Notes: a model not told the origin generated them from the sequence alone. 64,000 nucleotides of DNA from CAJCJE01 sp036494465 (GCA_036494465.1 DASXOJ010000046.1:1-64000), one strand, 5' to 3'; positions 17,107 to 26,336 are shown, counted from the first letter of the stretch. Numbers and translations: made by a program.

Positions 17107-18069
17107 GTGGCCACGATTCCGGCCGACGTAACCACGATCGGGGGAGTCGAGAACCGCCCACCGGCAGCAAAAAGGCGGCGGGCGGGCAGTTCGAGACTGG
17201 CTCGGCGCGGCAACACCCTGGTCGCGTGGTTGTTCATCCTGCCTGCGATCGCCGGGTTCGGGGCCTTCTACGCCTATCCGACCCTGCGCGGCATCTACCT
17301 CAGCTTCACCGAGTTCCACGTGCTCAGCCCGCCGAAATGGATCGGTGGTGCGAACTTCGTCGAACTCGTGCACGACAGCGTCTTCTGGCATTCGCTGCTG
17401 GTGACCGTCTACTTCGTGATCCTGTCCGTCGTGTTCGGACTGATCTTCTCGCTGGTGACAGCGGTGATCATGAACCGGCTCGCGCGTTCGACCGTGGTCC
17501 GTGGCCTCGTCCTGTTGCCGTTCCTGATCTCCGGCGTGGTCGCCGCGCTCGCCTGGTCGTGGATGCTCGACTCGCAGCTGGGCATCGTGAACATCATCCT
17601 GCAGAAGCTGTTCGGCACGTCCATCCAGTTCCTCGGTTCCAGCACCTGGGCGATCCCGTCGCTGGCGATGATCAACGTGTGGAAGTGGATGGGCTACTTC
17701 GCCATCCTGATCTTCGCGGGTCTGCAGACCATCCCCACCGACGTCTACGAAGCAGGCAGGCTGGATGGGGCTTCCGAGGTGCAGATGTTCCGGCGGATCA
17801 CCATGCCACTGCTGCGCCCAGTACTGATCATGGTCGTCATCCTCAACGTGATCGGCTCGTTCCAGGTCTTCGACATCGTCTCGGTGACCACCGAGGGCGG
17901 CCCGGCCGACGCCTCCTACGTGCTCCAGATGTACATCTACAACAAGGCGTTCTCCCAGTTCGACTTCGGTTACGCGGCAACCATGTCGCTGGCCCTGTTC
18001 GTGATGCTGATCTTCATCACGTTCATGCAGCTGCGCCTCGGTCGCGCCAACGAATCCGACACGAACTGA
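17107..18069 (+). CDS. Sugar ABC transporter permease, MalF/UgpA type
   Basis: A 320-residue six-helix permease with the EAA motif (EAGRLDGASEVQMFRRITMP) that docks the ATPase. Its N-terminus is basic (AAKRRRAGSSRLARRG). GTG 17107 is favoured over GTG 17104 because AAAGGAG ends six bases before it. Pairs with the next gene as the heterodimeric channel of a CUT1-family oligosaccharide importer. No ATPase gene is present in the operon; such systems usually borrow a shared MsiK-type ATPase encoded elsewhere. Confidence 0.9.
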   Translation: MATIPADVTTIGGVENRPPAAKRRRAGSSRLARRGNTLVAWLFILPAIAGFGAFYAYPTLRGIYLSFTEFHVLSPPKWIGGANFVELVHDSVFWHSLLVTVYFVILSVVFGLIFSLVTAVIMNRLARSTVVRGLVLLPFLISGVVAALAWSWMLDSQLGIVNIILQKLFGTSIQFLGSSTWAIPSLAMINVWKWMGYFAILIFAGLQTIPTDVYEAGRLDGASEVQMFRRITMPLLRPVLIMVVILNVIGSFQVFDIVSVTTEGGPADASYVLQMYIYNKAFSQFDFGYAATMSLALFVMLIFITFMQLRLGRANESDTN

Positions 18070-18078
18070 GGAGGATCG

Positions 18079-18993
18079 ATGACCACTCCCTCTGTATCAG
18101 CACGAGCCCTTTCGCGAAAGCGGTTCCCGATCGGCCGATCGGTCGCCTGGCTGTACATGGCCATCGTCATCCTGATCACGATCTTCCCGTTCTACTGGAT
18201 CCTGCGCACCGCACTGTCGAACAACCGCCAACTCACCACCGACCCGTCCTCGCTGCTGCCGGTCGGGTTCAGCTTCGGCGGTTTCGAACGGGCGCTCGGC
18301 CTGGTCTCCGGTGCGGCAGCCGTTGCTCAGGGCGGTTCTGGCACCGCGGTCAACACGCCGTTGTTCCTGCGCAACTCGCTGATCTACGCGTCCGTGCTGA
18401 CCGTGCTCGTGGTGGTCTGCTCCGCCATGGCCGCCTACGCGTTCGCCCGCCTGCAGTGGCGCGGGCGCAATTTCATGTTCTCGCTGTTGCTCACCGCGTT
18501 GATGGTGCCGACCGTGTTGACCTTGCTGCCGAACTTCGTGCTGATCAAGGACCTCGGCCTGACCAACTCCTTCGCGGGCATGATCCTGCCCGGTGCGTTC
18601 TTCTCCGCGTTCAACATGTTCTTCTTGCGCCAGTTCATGCTCGGGTTGAGTCGCGAGGTCGAAGAGGCGGCGCTGATCGACGGCGCCGGACCGGTAAAGG
18701 TGTTCCTCCGGATCATCCTGCCGATGACCACGGCGCCGATGGCAACGCTGTCGCTGCTGACCTTCATCAACACCTGGAACGACTACTTCTGGCCGCTGCT
18801 GGTCGACAACGACGACAGCGTCCGCCCGTTGACGCTCGGTCTGGCCATTTTCAAGCAGTCCTCGCCGCAGGCGGCCGTCGACTGGTCCGGGCTGATGTCG
18901 GCGACGCTCGTCGCGGCCTTCCCCATGTTGTTGCTGTTCATGATCTTCGGTAAGCGCATCGTCAATTCGATCGGATTCACGGGTATCAAGTGA
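18079..18993 (+). CDS. Sugar ABC transporter permease, MalG/UgpE type
   Basis: A 304-residue permease. IFPFYWILRTALSNN at the first periplasmic loop and the EAA motif EEAALIDGAGPVKVFLRIILP are typical of CUT1 second permeases. Starts nine bases after the first permease behind GAGGAGG. Its stop overlaps the ATG of the GH95 gene (TGATG), tying import to intracellular cleavage. Confidence 0.9.
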   Translation: MTTPSVSARALSRKRFPIGRSVAWLYMAIVILITIFPFYWILRTALSNNRQLTTDPSSLLPVGFSFGGFERALGLVSGAAAVAQGGSGTAVNTPLFLRNSLIYASVLTVLVVVCSAMAAYAFARLQWRGRNFMFSLLLTALMVPTVLTLLPNFVLIKDLGLTNSFAGMILPGAFFSAFNMFFLRQFMLGLSREVEEAALIDGAGPVKVFLRIILPMTTAPMATLSLLTFINTWNDYFWPLLVDNDDSVRPLTLGLAIFKQSSPQAAVDWSGLMSATLVAAFPMLLLFMIFGKRIVNSIGFTGIK

Positions 18994-21374
18994 TGGACGA
19001 CAACGACCTCCTACTGTCCTGGCCGAAGCCGGCGGATAACTGGTTCGAGGCGGCGCCGGTCGGCAACGGCAGGCTCGGCGCCATGGTCTTCGGCGGCCCG
19101 CACCGCGCCCGCTTCGGCCTCAACGACTCCACCGTCTGGTCCGGCACTCCCGATGGCCCGACGAGCGCGCTGCGCGATCTGCTCAAGGCGGGCGCGGGCC
19201 CGCAGCGGCTGGCGAAGGTGCGCACCGCGATCCGCGCTGGCGACTATCGCCGCGCCGAATCGCTGCTGATGAGCTTCGAAGGCCCGTACAGCCAGGAGTT
19301 CCTGCCACTGGCGGACCTCTGGATGTCGCTCGGCAACCGTGACGACGGCGAATTTCACGGCCGTACGCTGAACCTGGACAACGGCGTCGTCGACGAACGC
19401 ATGACCATCGCCGGTCAGAACGTCCAGCGTCGTACCTGGGCGAGCCGCCCGGCAGGGGCCATCTGTATCGCGGTCCAGGTCGACGGTGCCATCGACGCGA
19501 GCATCGAGCTCGCCAGCCCGCTGCGCGTGGTCCGCAGGGTCATCGACTCGACCAGCCTCACGTTCGGCATCGAGATCCCGGTCGACGGCGCGCCGCTGCA
19601 CGAACCCGACGTCGTCGAACCACTGCGCTACGCCAACGAGCGCGTCGATGGCTACGACCCGTTCGGCGCGCTGGCGCTGGTCGTCGACACCGACGGTGAA
19701 CTGTCCGGCTCCAACAGGGGGTTCACCGTGCGCGGGATGTCCAGCCTGCTGCTCACGTTGAGCACCTCGACCAGCGCCGAGGACGCCTGGACCAACCGGC
19801 CCGGCACGTTGCTGGAACGTTCGGCGCCGCGCGCCGAACACCTCGACCGCGCCGTCGACCGGGCCGGTGCCGCGCTCGCGCTCGGCGAGACCGACCTGTT
19901 CCGCACGCACGACGCGGACCTGCGCACGTTGCTCGGTGGAACCAGTCTCACGGTCGGTTCGCGCCGTGGCGGCACGGTCGACGTGCCGGACGACATACTG
20001 TCCGGAAAGGACGAACAGCTCGCCGCGACGGTGATCTTCCAGCTCGGCCGCTACCTGCTCGCGTCCTCGTCCCGCCCGCGTTCCGGCCCACCTGCCAACC
20101 TCCAGGGCCTGTGGAACGCGGAGCTGCGCCCGCCGTGGTCGTCGAACTACACCATCAACATCAACACCCAGATGAACTACTGGGGCGCGGAAGTCGCCGG
20201 TCTGGCGGAGTGCCACGGCCCACTGTTCGATCTGCTCGACCACCTCGCCGACACCGGTGCCGACGTCGCCACCGCCCTCTACGGCGCGCGCGGCTGGGTC
20301 ACCCACCACAACACCGATATGTGGGGCTGGGCGCTGCCGGTAGGCATGGGGCACGGCAACCCGTCCTGGGCGATCTGGATGATGGGCGGCGCCTGGCTCG
20401 TCCAACACGTCTGGGACCACTACGAGTTCACCCGTGACCGCGCGTTCCTCGCCGAGCGCGCCTGGCCGCTGTTGCGCGGCTGTGCCGAGTTCTGCCTGGA
20501 CTGGTTGGTCGACGGCGAAGACGGCTGGTTGGACACGATCCCGTCGACATCGCCGGAAAACCTGTTCCTGGTCGACGGCAACCCCGAATCGCTGAGCCAC
20601 TCGACCGCGATGGACATGATCCTGATTCGCGCGGTCTTCACCAGGACGTTGCGCGCGGCGGAAATCCTCGATCTCGCCGAACCGGTCTGCGCGGAGATCG
20701 AGACCGCGCTACCGCGCCTGCGACCGATCAGGATCGGCCCGGACGGCAAGCTCGCCGAATGGTCCGTCGACCACGAGGAACAGGACCCGCAGCACCGGCA
20801 CATGTCGCCGCTGGTCGCGCTCTACCCGCTCGACCAGATCGACACGCCCGCGTTGGCTGATGCCGCAACGAAGTTCCTGGACGTGCGCGGACCGGGTGCG
20901 ATGGGGTGGTCGTGGGCGTGGAAGATCGCGCTGCGTGCCCGGCTGTTCCAGGGTGACGTCGCGCGCGACCTGTTCACCGAGGCCGTACGCCCGTTCAACA
21001 CCGACCCGACCGTGTACGCGCCGGTCGACGGCAGCGAATGGGGCGGGTTGCTGCCCAACCTGTTCAGCACCCATCCACCGTTCCAAATGGACGGTAACTA
21101 CGGTCTGATGGCCGCGCTCGCCGAACTGCTCGTGCAGAGCCACGGTGGCGTCATCCGGGTGCTGCCCGCGTTGCCCGCTGCCTGGCCGGACGGCAGCGCG
21201 CACGGGTTGCGCTGTCGCGGCGGTCTCGCCGTCGACGTCGACTGGGCCGACGGCAAGCTCACCAACCTGACTGTTCGCCGGCTCAGCGGCGACCCGCAGG
21301 ACTGGGTGCTCATCAACTACGCAGGGCGGGACCTGCGCACCACGATCGCGGACGAAGAGGTGTTCACGTGCTGA
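18993..21374 (+). CDS. Intracellular GH95-family glycosidase (alpha-L-fucosidase/alpha-L-galactosidase type)
   Basis: A 793-residue protein without a signal peptide. The N-terminal beta-sandwich starts WFEAAPVGNGRLGAMVFGG. The (alpha/alpha)6 domain contains PPWSSNYTININTQMNYW, HHNTDMWGWALPVG and PSTSPENLF, all GH95 hallmarks. Family members remove alpha-1,2-linked L-fucose or L-galactose. Cytoplasmic location fits cleavage of oligosaccharides imported by the two upstream permeases. The start ATG overlaps the permease stop, and the 3' end overlaps the esterase start by seven bases. Fucose versus galactose specificity cannot be read from sequence by eye. Confidence 0.88.
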   Translation: MDDNDLLLSWPKPADNWFEAAPVGNGRLGAMVFGGPHRARFGLNDSTVWSGTPDGPTSALRDLLKAGAGPQRLAKVRTAIRAGDYRRAESLLMSFEGPYSQEFLPLADLWMSLGNRDDGEFHGRTLNLDNGVVDERMTIAGQNVQRRTWASRPAGAICIAVQVDGAIDASIELASPLRVVRRVIDSTSLTFGIEIPVDGAPLHEPDVVEPLRYANERVDGYDPFGALALVVDTDGELSGSNRGFTVRGMSSLLLTLSTSTSAEDAWTNRPGTLLERSAPRAEHLDRAVDRAGAALALGETDLFRTHDADLRTLLGGTSLTVGSRRGGTVDVPDDILSGKDEQLAATVIFQLGRYLLASSSRPRSGPPANLQGLWNAELRPPWSSNYTININTQMNYWGAEVAGLAECHGPLFDLLDHLADTGADVATALYGARGWVTHHNTDMWGWALPVGMGHGNPSWAIWMMGGAWLVQHVWDHYEFTRDRAFLAERAWPLLRGCAEFCLDWLVDGEDGWLDTIPSTSPENLFLVDGNPESLSHSTAMDMILIRAVFTRTLRAAEILDLAEPVCAEIETALPRLRPIRIGPDGKLAEWSVDHEEQDPQHRHMSPLVALYPLDQIDTPALADAATKFLDVRGPGAMGWSWAWKIALRARLFQGDVARDLFTEAVRPFNTDPTVYAPVDGSEWGGLLPNLFSTHPPFQMDGNYGLMAALAELLVQSHGGVIRVLPALPAAWPDGSAHGLRCRGGLAVDVDWADGKLTNLTVRRLSGDPQDWVLINYAGRDLRTTIADEEVFTC

Positions 21375-22351
21375 CCGACCTGGACCGCGCTGGCCTCGCC
21401 GCGTACACCAGTGCGTACCGCGCGCCCGCCGACTTCGACGAGTTCTGGGCGAAAACGCTTGCGTCGGCGGCGCAGTTCGAGTTGGACCCGCGCATCGTCG
21501 AAGCCGAGACCCCGCTGACCACCATCGACGTCTTCGACGTGACCTTCGCCGGTTTCGGTGGTCACCCGGTCCGTGCCTGGTTGCGCGTGCCGCGCGGGCA
21601 CACCGGGAAGCTGCCGGGCATCGTCCAGTTCCACGGTTACGGCAGCGGGCGCGGCGTCGCGATCGACGATCTGCTCTGGGCGTCGTCGGGCTACGCGCAC
21701 CTGATCATGGACGTCCGGGGCCAGGGCGGCGAACACGCGGGCGGCGCCACCGGCGACCCGGTCGGCACCACCGGCCCAGCGGCGCCTGGTTTCCTGACCA
21801 AGGGGATCGGCGCCAAGGAGGACTACTTCTACCGTCGCGTGTTCACCGACGCGGTGCGCGCGGTCGCCGTCCTGCGCGGTCTGGATTTCGTGGACCCGAG
21901 CCGGGTGGCGGCGATCGGGAACAGTCAGGGTGGCGGGATCGCGCTGGCGGTCGCCGGGCTGGTGCCCGACCTGGCGGCGATGTTCACCCAGTCGCCGTTC
22001 CTGACCGACGTCCGCCGGGCAACGCTGATCACCGGCACCACCCCGTACGCCGAGATCAGCCGATACCTGGCCGCGCACCGCGACGAGGTCGAGCGGGTGT
22101 TCGACGTACTGTCCTATTTCGACGGTGTCGGCTTCGCCAGCCGTGCTGTCGCGCCGGCCTGGTTCTCCACCGGGCTCATGGACGATATCTGCCCACCGTC
22201 CACCGCGTTCGGCGCCTATCACGCGTACGCGGGACCGAAACAGATCGCGGTCTGGGACTACAACGGGCACGACGCCGGGGGATCGGCGGATCTGGAGATT
22301 GTTCTGAAGGCCCTGCGCAAGCTATTGAAAACAGAGCCGCAGCGCTACTGA
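21368..22351 (+). CDS. CE7-family acetyl esterase (acetylxylan esterase/cephalosporin-C deacetylase type)
   Basis: A 327-residue alpha/beta hydrolase. FHGYGSGRG forms the oxyanion region, the RGQGG block is a CE7 marker, GNSQGGG carries the nucleophile Ser, and MDDICPP and YNGHDAGG supply the Asp and His. No signal peptide, so it deacetylates imported oligosaccharides in the cytoplasm, removing acetyl groups that would block GH95 and other exo-enzymes. GTG start 21368 lies inside the GH95 stop region (seven-base overlap). Confidence 0.88.
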   Translation: MLTDLDRAGLAAYTSAYRAPADFDEFWAKTLASAAQFELDPRIVEAETPLTTIDVFDVTFAGFGGHPVRAWLRVPRGHTGKLPGIVQFHGYGSGRGVAIDDLLWASSGYAHLIMDVRGQGGEHAGGATGDPVGTTGPAAPGFLTKGIGAKEDYFYRRVFTDAVRAVAVLRGLDFVDPSRVAAIGNSQGGGIALAVAGLVPDLAAMFTQSPFLTDVRRATLITGTTPYAEISRYLAAHRDEVERVFDVLSYFDGVGFASRAVAPAWFSTGLMDDICPPSTAFGAYHAYAGPKQIAVWDYNGHDAGGSADLEIVLKALRKLLKTEPQRY

Positions 22352-22364
22352 GAAACGAGGAATC

Positions 22365-23726
22365 ATGAAGTTTGCAAAGCTCGGCGCCATCGCCGCCGCC
22401 GTGGCGGCCGTGGCGGGCATCGTCGCCGGCTGTTCCAGTAGCAGCAGCGATTCCGGCTCCAAGACGGTCAACTGGTGGACCTGGGACGACAAGCAGGCGG
22501 CGGCCTACCAGGCGTGCGCGACGGCCTTCCAGAAAGCCAACCCGGGTGTCACGGTCAAGATCTCCCAGTACGACGTGCAGGACTACTTCACCAAGCTGAC
22601 CGCCGGCTTCGTCGCGGGCAACGCGCCCGACGCCTTTCAGAACAGCGTCCAGTACTTCCAGTCCTACGCCAGCCAGAACCAGCTGCTCGACCTCGGCCCG
22701 CTCATCTCCAGCACGAACTTCGACCTGAAGAAGTTCTCGGTGGGCGTGGACGCGTGGAAGTTCACCGACGGCAAGCAGTACGGCCTGCCGCTGGACTGGG
22801 CGGCGGAAGGCATCTACTACAACAAGGCCATGCTCCAGCAGGCCGGTTACTCCGAGCAGGACGTCCAGAACATGACCTGGAACCCGCAGAACGGTGGCAC
22901 GTTCGACAAGATGGTCGCGCACCTGACCATCGACAAGAACGGCAAGCGCGGCGACCAGCCCGGCTTCGACAAGAACAACGTCGCCACCTACGGCATCGGC
23001 GTGATGAACACCGGTGACTTCATCGGTCAGACCACCTGGAACTCCTTCGCTTCCAGCACTGGTTGGACGCTCGGTAACAAGGCGAACTGGCCGACCCAGT
23101 TCAACTACACCGACCCGCGCTTCGTGCAGACCATGGACTACATCCGCTCCCTCTCCGACCGAGGATTTGCTCCTGCCGCCAATGCCTTCGGCACCGGCAA
23201 CGGCCAGTCGACGGTCAGCAACGAGGACCTGATGGGTTCCGGCAAGGTCGCCATGGAGACGGACGGTTCGTGGTCCGCGCCGCAGTACGCGACCATCCCG
23301 AACACCCAGGTCGGCATCGCCCCGACCGTCGTCGGCCCGAGCGGCAAGCGCGCCGTGATGAGCAACTCCAACGGCAACAACATCTGGGCAGGCACCAAGA
23401 ACCCCGACCTGACCTGGAAGTGGGTCTCGTACATGGGTTCGCAGGAGTGCCAGACGATGGCGGGCGCGACCGGCACGTTCTTCCCGTCGATCCCGGCCGC
23501 GATGGACAACACCGCGAAGCAGATGGCCAAGCAGAACGTCGATCTGTCGGTGTTCATCAACGAGCAGAAGAACAACGAGCTGTTCAACGCGGTCGACTAC
23601 GCCAACGGCGCTGCGCTGCAGACCACGCTGACCCCCCTGTTCGAGGGTTACTTCGGCCACCAGAAGAACGACGACTTCTGGCCGTCGGTGCAGAGCACGG
23701 CGTCCGGTCTGCTCAACAAGAGCTGA
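22365..23726 (+). CDS. Sugar-binding lipoprotein of ABC importer
   Basis: A 453-residue extracellular solute-binding protein (family 1). Signal peptide ends in a lipobox VAGC with lipidated Cys23, followed by a Ser-rich linker and VNWWTWDDKQAAAYQ, typical of oligosaccharide binders; many aromatic residues are available for sugar stacking. It is the last gene of the GH27-permease-permease-GH95-CE7 operon, 13 bases after the esterase. This is an unusual position, since binding proteins generally come first. Delivers oligosaccharides to the two permeases. Confidence 0.92.
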   Translation: MKFAKLGAIAAAVAAVAGIVAGCSSSSSDSGSKTVNWWTWDDKQAAAYQACATAFQKANPGVTVKISQYDVQDYFTKLTAGFVAGNAPDAFQNSVQYFQSYASQNQLLDLGPLISSTNFDLKKFSVGVDAWKFTDGKQYGLPLDWAAEGIYYNKAMLQQAGYSEQDVQNMTWNPQNGGTFDKMVAHLTIDKNGKRGDQPGFDKNNVATYGIGVMNTGDFIGQTTWNSFASSTGWTLGNKANWPTQFNYTDPRFVQTMDYIRSLSDRGFAPAANAFGTGNGQSTVSNEDLMGSGKVAMETDGSWSAPQYATIPNTQVGIAPTVVGPSGKRAVMSNSNGNNIWAGTKNPDLTWKWVSYMGSQECQTMAGATGTFFPSIPAAMDNTAKQMAKQNVDLSVFINEQKNNELFNAVDYANGAALQTTLTPLFEGYFGHQKNDDFWPSVQSTASGLLNKS

Positions 23727-23728
23727 GG

Positions 23729-24232
23729 TCAGTTCTGTTCGGTGGGGAGCATCGAGGTCCGGTGCTCCCCACTTTCCTTGTGTGCCCGCCAGATCGCGCT
23801 GTCCACGAAGTGGTTGTCGAACTTTTCCTGTGTCGCAAGGATTTCCTGCGGTCCGGCCGCGCCATTGCGGATGCGGTCCACCAACCGGAAGTAGTCGAAC
23901 CGGTTGGTGCCGGGTGTCTTGATGATCAGGATGTCCGCGCCGGTCTCGGTCGGGGTACGCCAGGCGTGCGGGGTGTTCGACGGCACCAGCAGGAAATCTC
24001 CGGTGCGCACGGTCACGATTTCCTCGCCGACCAGCACGTCGAGCGCACCGTCGAGCAGGAAGAACAGTTCCGAGGATGCCCGGTGGTAGTGCGGCGGGGG
24101 ACCGTCGACCCCGCGCCCGAGTGTGGTGCGGACCGCGTTCATGGTGCCGCCGGTGTCGTCCGCTTCGGCAAGTAGCCAGGTCTGGTTCGGTTCCGCGCCG
24201 AGGAGTTCGGCCTCAGCCGCCCGGGTCAGCAT
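23729..24232 (-). CDS. Cupin-domain protein, MarR-linked
   Basis: A 167-residue single-domain cupin. First motif PPPHYHRASSELFFLLDG and second motif PSNTPHAW give the metal-binding His/Glu set. ATG 24232 follows GAGGGAG; a TTG 15 bases earlier is less likely because it overlaps that site. Divergent from a MarR regulator, with an inverted repeat between them, so probably the regulator's target. May act as a quercetinase-like dioxygenase or a small-molecule binder; nothing more specific is visible. Confidence 0.8.
   Translation of the reverse strand: MLTRAAEAELLGAEPNQTWLLAEADDTGGTMNAVRTTLGRGVDGPPPHYHRASSELFFLLDGALDVLVGEEIVTVRTGDFLLVPSNTPHAWRTPTETGADILIIKTPGTNRFDYFRLVDRIRNGAAGPQEILATQEKFDNHFVDSAIWRAHKESGEHRTSMLPTEQN
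23742..23772. terminator. Hairpin terminator at end of sugar operon, inside the cupin gene 3' end
   Basis: GTGGGGAGCA (23742-23751) and TGCTCCCCAC (23763-23772) form a perfect 10-bp stem with an 11-base loop just past the binding-protein stop. It lies within the last codons of the convergent cupin gene, so one sequence serves as coding and terminator. Confidence 0.65.
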
Positions 24233-24249
24233 CGCGATCTCCCTCAATT

Positions 24250-24282
24250 TAGTTCGATAGCTGATAGTAAGGTACCGAACTA
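24250..24282. promoter_or_regulatory. Candidate MarR operator between cupin and marR-type gene
   Basis: TAGTTCG (24250-24256) and CGAACTA (24276-24282) form a perfect 7-bp inverted repeat, extending to 10 of 12 matches, with half-sites about 26 bp apart. It fills the 65-bp divergent promoter region and would allow one regulator to control both genes. Confidence 0.65.
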
Positions 24283-24297
24283 TTAGGAGTCAATACA

Positions 24298-24792
24298 ATG
24301 CACGACATGAGCGACGCCATCGACGTGATCATGGAGCAGTGGCGGCGGGAGCGTCCCGACCTGGACCTCTCCGCAATGGGGCCGCTCGGGCGGCTCTGGC
24401 AGGTGTCCGCGCTGCTCGATCCCGAGGTCGAACAGGTGCTGACCAGGCACGGCCTGCGTCGCGGCGAGTTTGACGTGCTCACCGCGCTGCGCAGGGCGGG
24501 CGAGCCCTACACGTTGATCCCCAGCGAACTGGCCGAAACGCTGATGATGTCCCGCGCGGGCATGACCAACCGGGTCGACCGCCTCGAAGAGGCCGGTCTG
24601 GTAGAACGCGCGCTCGATCCGGCCGACCGCAGGAGCTTCCTGGTCGCGATGACCGAGAAGGGGCGTGCGGTCATCGACGAGACCATGACCGAACACGCCG
24701 AGAACCTGAAACGACTCGTCGCCGGCCTGTCGCGGCAGGAACTCGAAGCCCTCGACCTCGCCCTGCGCACCCTGCTGCGCGGCCTCAGTTGA
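24298..24792 (+). CDS. MarR-family regulator
   Basis: A 164-residue winged-helix protein: RRGEFDVLTALRRAG, SELAETLMMSRAGMTNRVDRLEEAGLVERALDPADRRS (recognition helix and wing), then the C-terminal dimer helices. AGGAG lies eight bases before ATG 24298. MarR proteins usually repress a divergent gene until a small aromatic or oxidative ligand binds, which matches the cupin gene and the operator between them. The 3' end overlaps the convergent ROK gene by eight bases. Confidence 0.9.
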   Translation: MHDMSDAIDVIMEQWRRERPDLDLSAMGPLGRLWQVSALLDPEVEQVLTRHGLRRGEFDVLTALRRAGEPYTLIPSELAETLMMSRAGMTNRVDRLEEAGLVERALDPADRRSFLVAMTEKGRAVIDETMTEHAENLKRLVAGLSRQELEALDLALRTLLRGLS

Positions 24793-25960
24793 GCACCGGC
24801 AGCGCGGTCAACGTGGTCGGTGCGGTAGCCAGCACGAGTGCGGCGGCGCCGCGCACCTCCGCCTGCTCACCCAGCGCGCCCGGCAGCACCGACACCTGCT
24901 CGGCGACCGTGGGCAGCGCGTAGCGGCGGATCGCGCGCCGGATCGGCTCGAAGATCAGCTCGCCCGCCTGCGCCAGATCGCCACCGACCACAACGAGTTC
25001 CGGGTTGAACAAGGTCACCAACGTCGCCAGCGCGGTGCCGACCGCGGTACCAGCGTCCTCGATCGCGCGCAACGTGCCCCGATCGTTCGCGGCGATCAGC
25101 CGAGGCAGATCAGCGGGTGTGATCGGCTGGTGCCAGCTCTCGGCCAGCAGCCGCGCGATCGCGACCGGGCTCGCCACCGTCTCCAGGCAACCCCGGTTGC
25201 CACACCGGCAGATCGGCCCGCCCGAGACGACCGGCAGATGCCCGATCTCGCCTGCCAGCCCGGTCGCGCCGAGCAGCAACGTGCCGTCCGTGACGATGCC
25301 GGCGCCGATCCCGGCCGACAGTCTGATGTAGACCATGTCCGCGACGGACTGCCCAGCGCCATAACGACGTTCGGCCAGTGCGCCCGCGTTGGCGTCGTTG
25401 GTCAGCAACGTGGGCAGGCCCGTGCGCGCGGTCAGTTCCGCGCCGACGGCTCGTCCGGCCCAGCCGGGCATGATGCTCGCCCCGCCCAGTTCGCCGGTGT
25501 CCTTGCGCACCGGCGACGCGATCCCGACGCCGAGTCCGAGCACCCGCGCGCGCGGAATGTCCTTGCTGGCCTCGTCGATGAGCTCGACGGTCAGATCGAG
25601 GGTCGCTTCCGGCGCACGGTCGACGTCCTTGGCGACGACCCGGTGCCACACCGGCGCCCCGGCCAGGTCGCACAGGGTGACTCGCACGTGCTGGTGCCCG
25701 ATGTCCGCGCCGATCGCGTAACCCGCCGACGGCACCAGCGACAACGACTGCGCGGGACGCCCGGTCCCGCGCTCTTCCGCGCTGGGTTCGTCCTCCTGGA
25801 GGAGCCCGGCCGCGATCAGTTCGGCGGACAGCGCGGACACGGTCGCCCGGGAGAGTCCGGTGCGGCGGACCAGTTCCGGCCGGGAGGTCCCGCCGGCCTC
25901 CTGCAACGCCTGCAATACCCGGACCCGGCCCACCTCACGCAGGTTCAACGGCTCGGCCAT
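24785..25960 (-). CDS. ROK-family transcriptional repressor 2
   Basis: A 391-residue ROK repressor. HTH at 10-70 (TSRPELVRRTGLSRATVSAL); sugar-kinase-like domain with GEIGHLPVVSGG and zinc motif CRCGNRGCLE. Divergent from the secreted GH3 gene across a 376-bp region carrying two palindromes, so it probably controls GH3 and perhaps the GH89 behind it. It is clearly distinct from ROK repressor 1, so the two carbohydrate loci are likely induced by different sugars. Confidence 0.88.
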   Translation of the reverse strand: MAEPLNLREVGRVRVLQALQEAGGTSRPELVRRTGLSRATVSALSAELIAAGLLQEDEPSAEERGTGRPAQSLSLVPSAGYAIGADIGHQHVRVTLCDLAGAPVWHRVVAKDVDRAPEATLDLTVELIDEASKDIPRARVLGLGVGIASPVRKDTGELGGASIMPGWAGRAVGAELTARTGLPTLLTNDANAGALAERRYGAGQSVADMVYIRLSAGIGAGIVTDGTLLLGATGLAGEIGHLPVVSGGPICRCGNRGCLETVASPVAIARLLAESWHQPITPADLPRLIAANDRGTLRAIEDAGTAVGTALATLVTLFNPELVVVGGDLAQAGELIFEPIRRAIRRYALPTVAEQVSVLPGALGEQAEVRGAAALVLATAPTTLTALPVLN

Positions 25961-26336
25961 GAACCCACGATAGTCCAGCAGGCGGTTGACTTAGGTACAT
26001 AGTCGGAGGAATCTGGGCCGAGATAGCGAGATCGGCCGATTGATTCGGTTCAAACTTGGCCGAGACGCGCGGCAGGGCGTTGCGGAGAGATTCCGGGACG
26101 CCTATTCGGCGTGAATTAAATAGAATTCACGGTTTTTATTCACGTCGTGAAAGTTCAAAGTTTGCGGGAGTTCGTCAAACTATTGCGGCCCGATGTTTCG
26201 AATATGTATCCTCGCTCTGTCCACGATCCCGTTGTGGCACTTGGGTTGTTTACCCACTCGGACGGGCGCGTCGGCGGCTGACTCCGCTGCCAGGAATGCC
26301 GTCGGCGCGCCTTCTTTTCAGTCGGGAGTCGCGAAA
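25961..26336. promoter_or_regulatory. Divergent promoter region with two adjacent palindromes (candidate ROK operators)
   Basis: No gene is supportable here, although the GH3 frame stays open upstream of its start. GTGAATT (26111-26117) and AATTCAC (26124-26130) form a perfect inverted repeat around six bases. Just downstream, TTCACG-T-CGTGAA (26139-26151) is a perfect 13-bp palindrome. Both contain TTCAC/GTGAA half-sites, so one protein may bind both. The region is distinctly AT-richer than its flanks. Confidence 0.65.

Noticed and set aside
15013..17391. 792-codon open frame antisense to GH27
   Set aside because: Val/Arg/Asp-rich shadow of the GH27 gene, no signal, no ribosome site.
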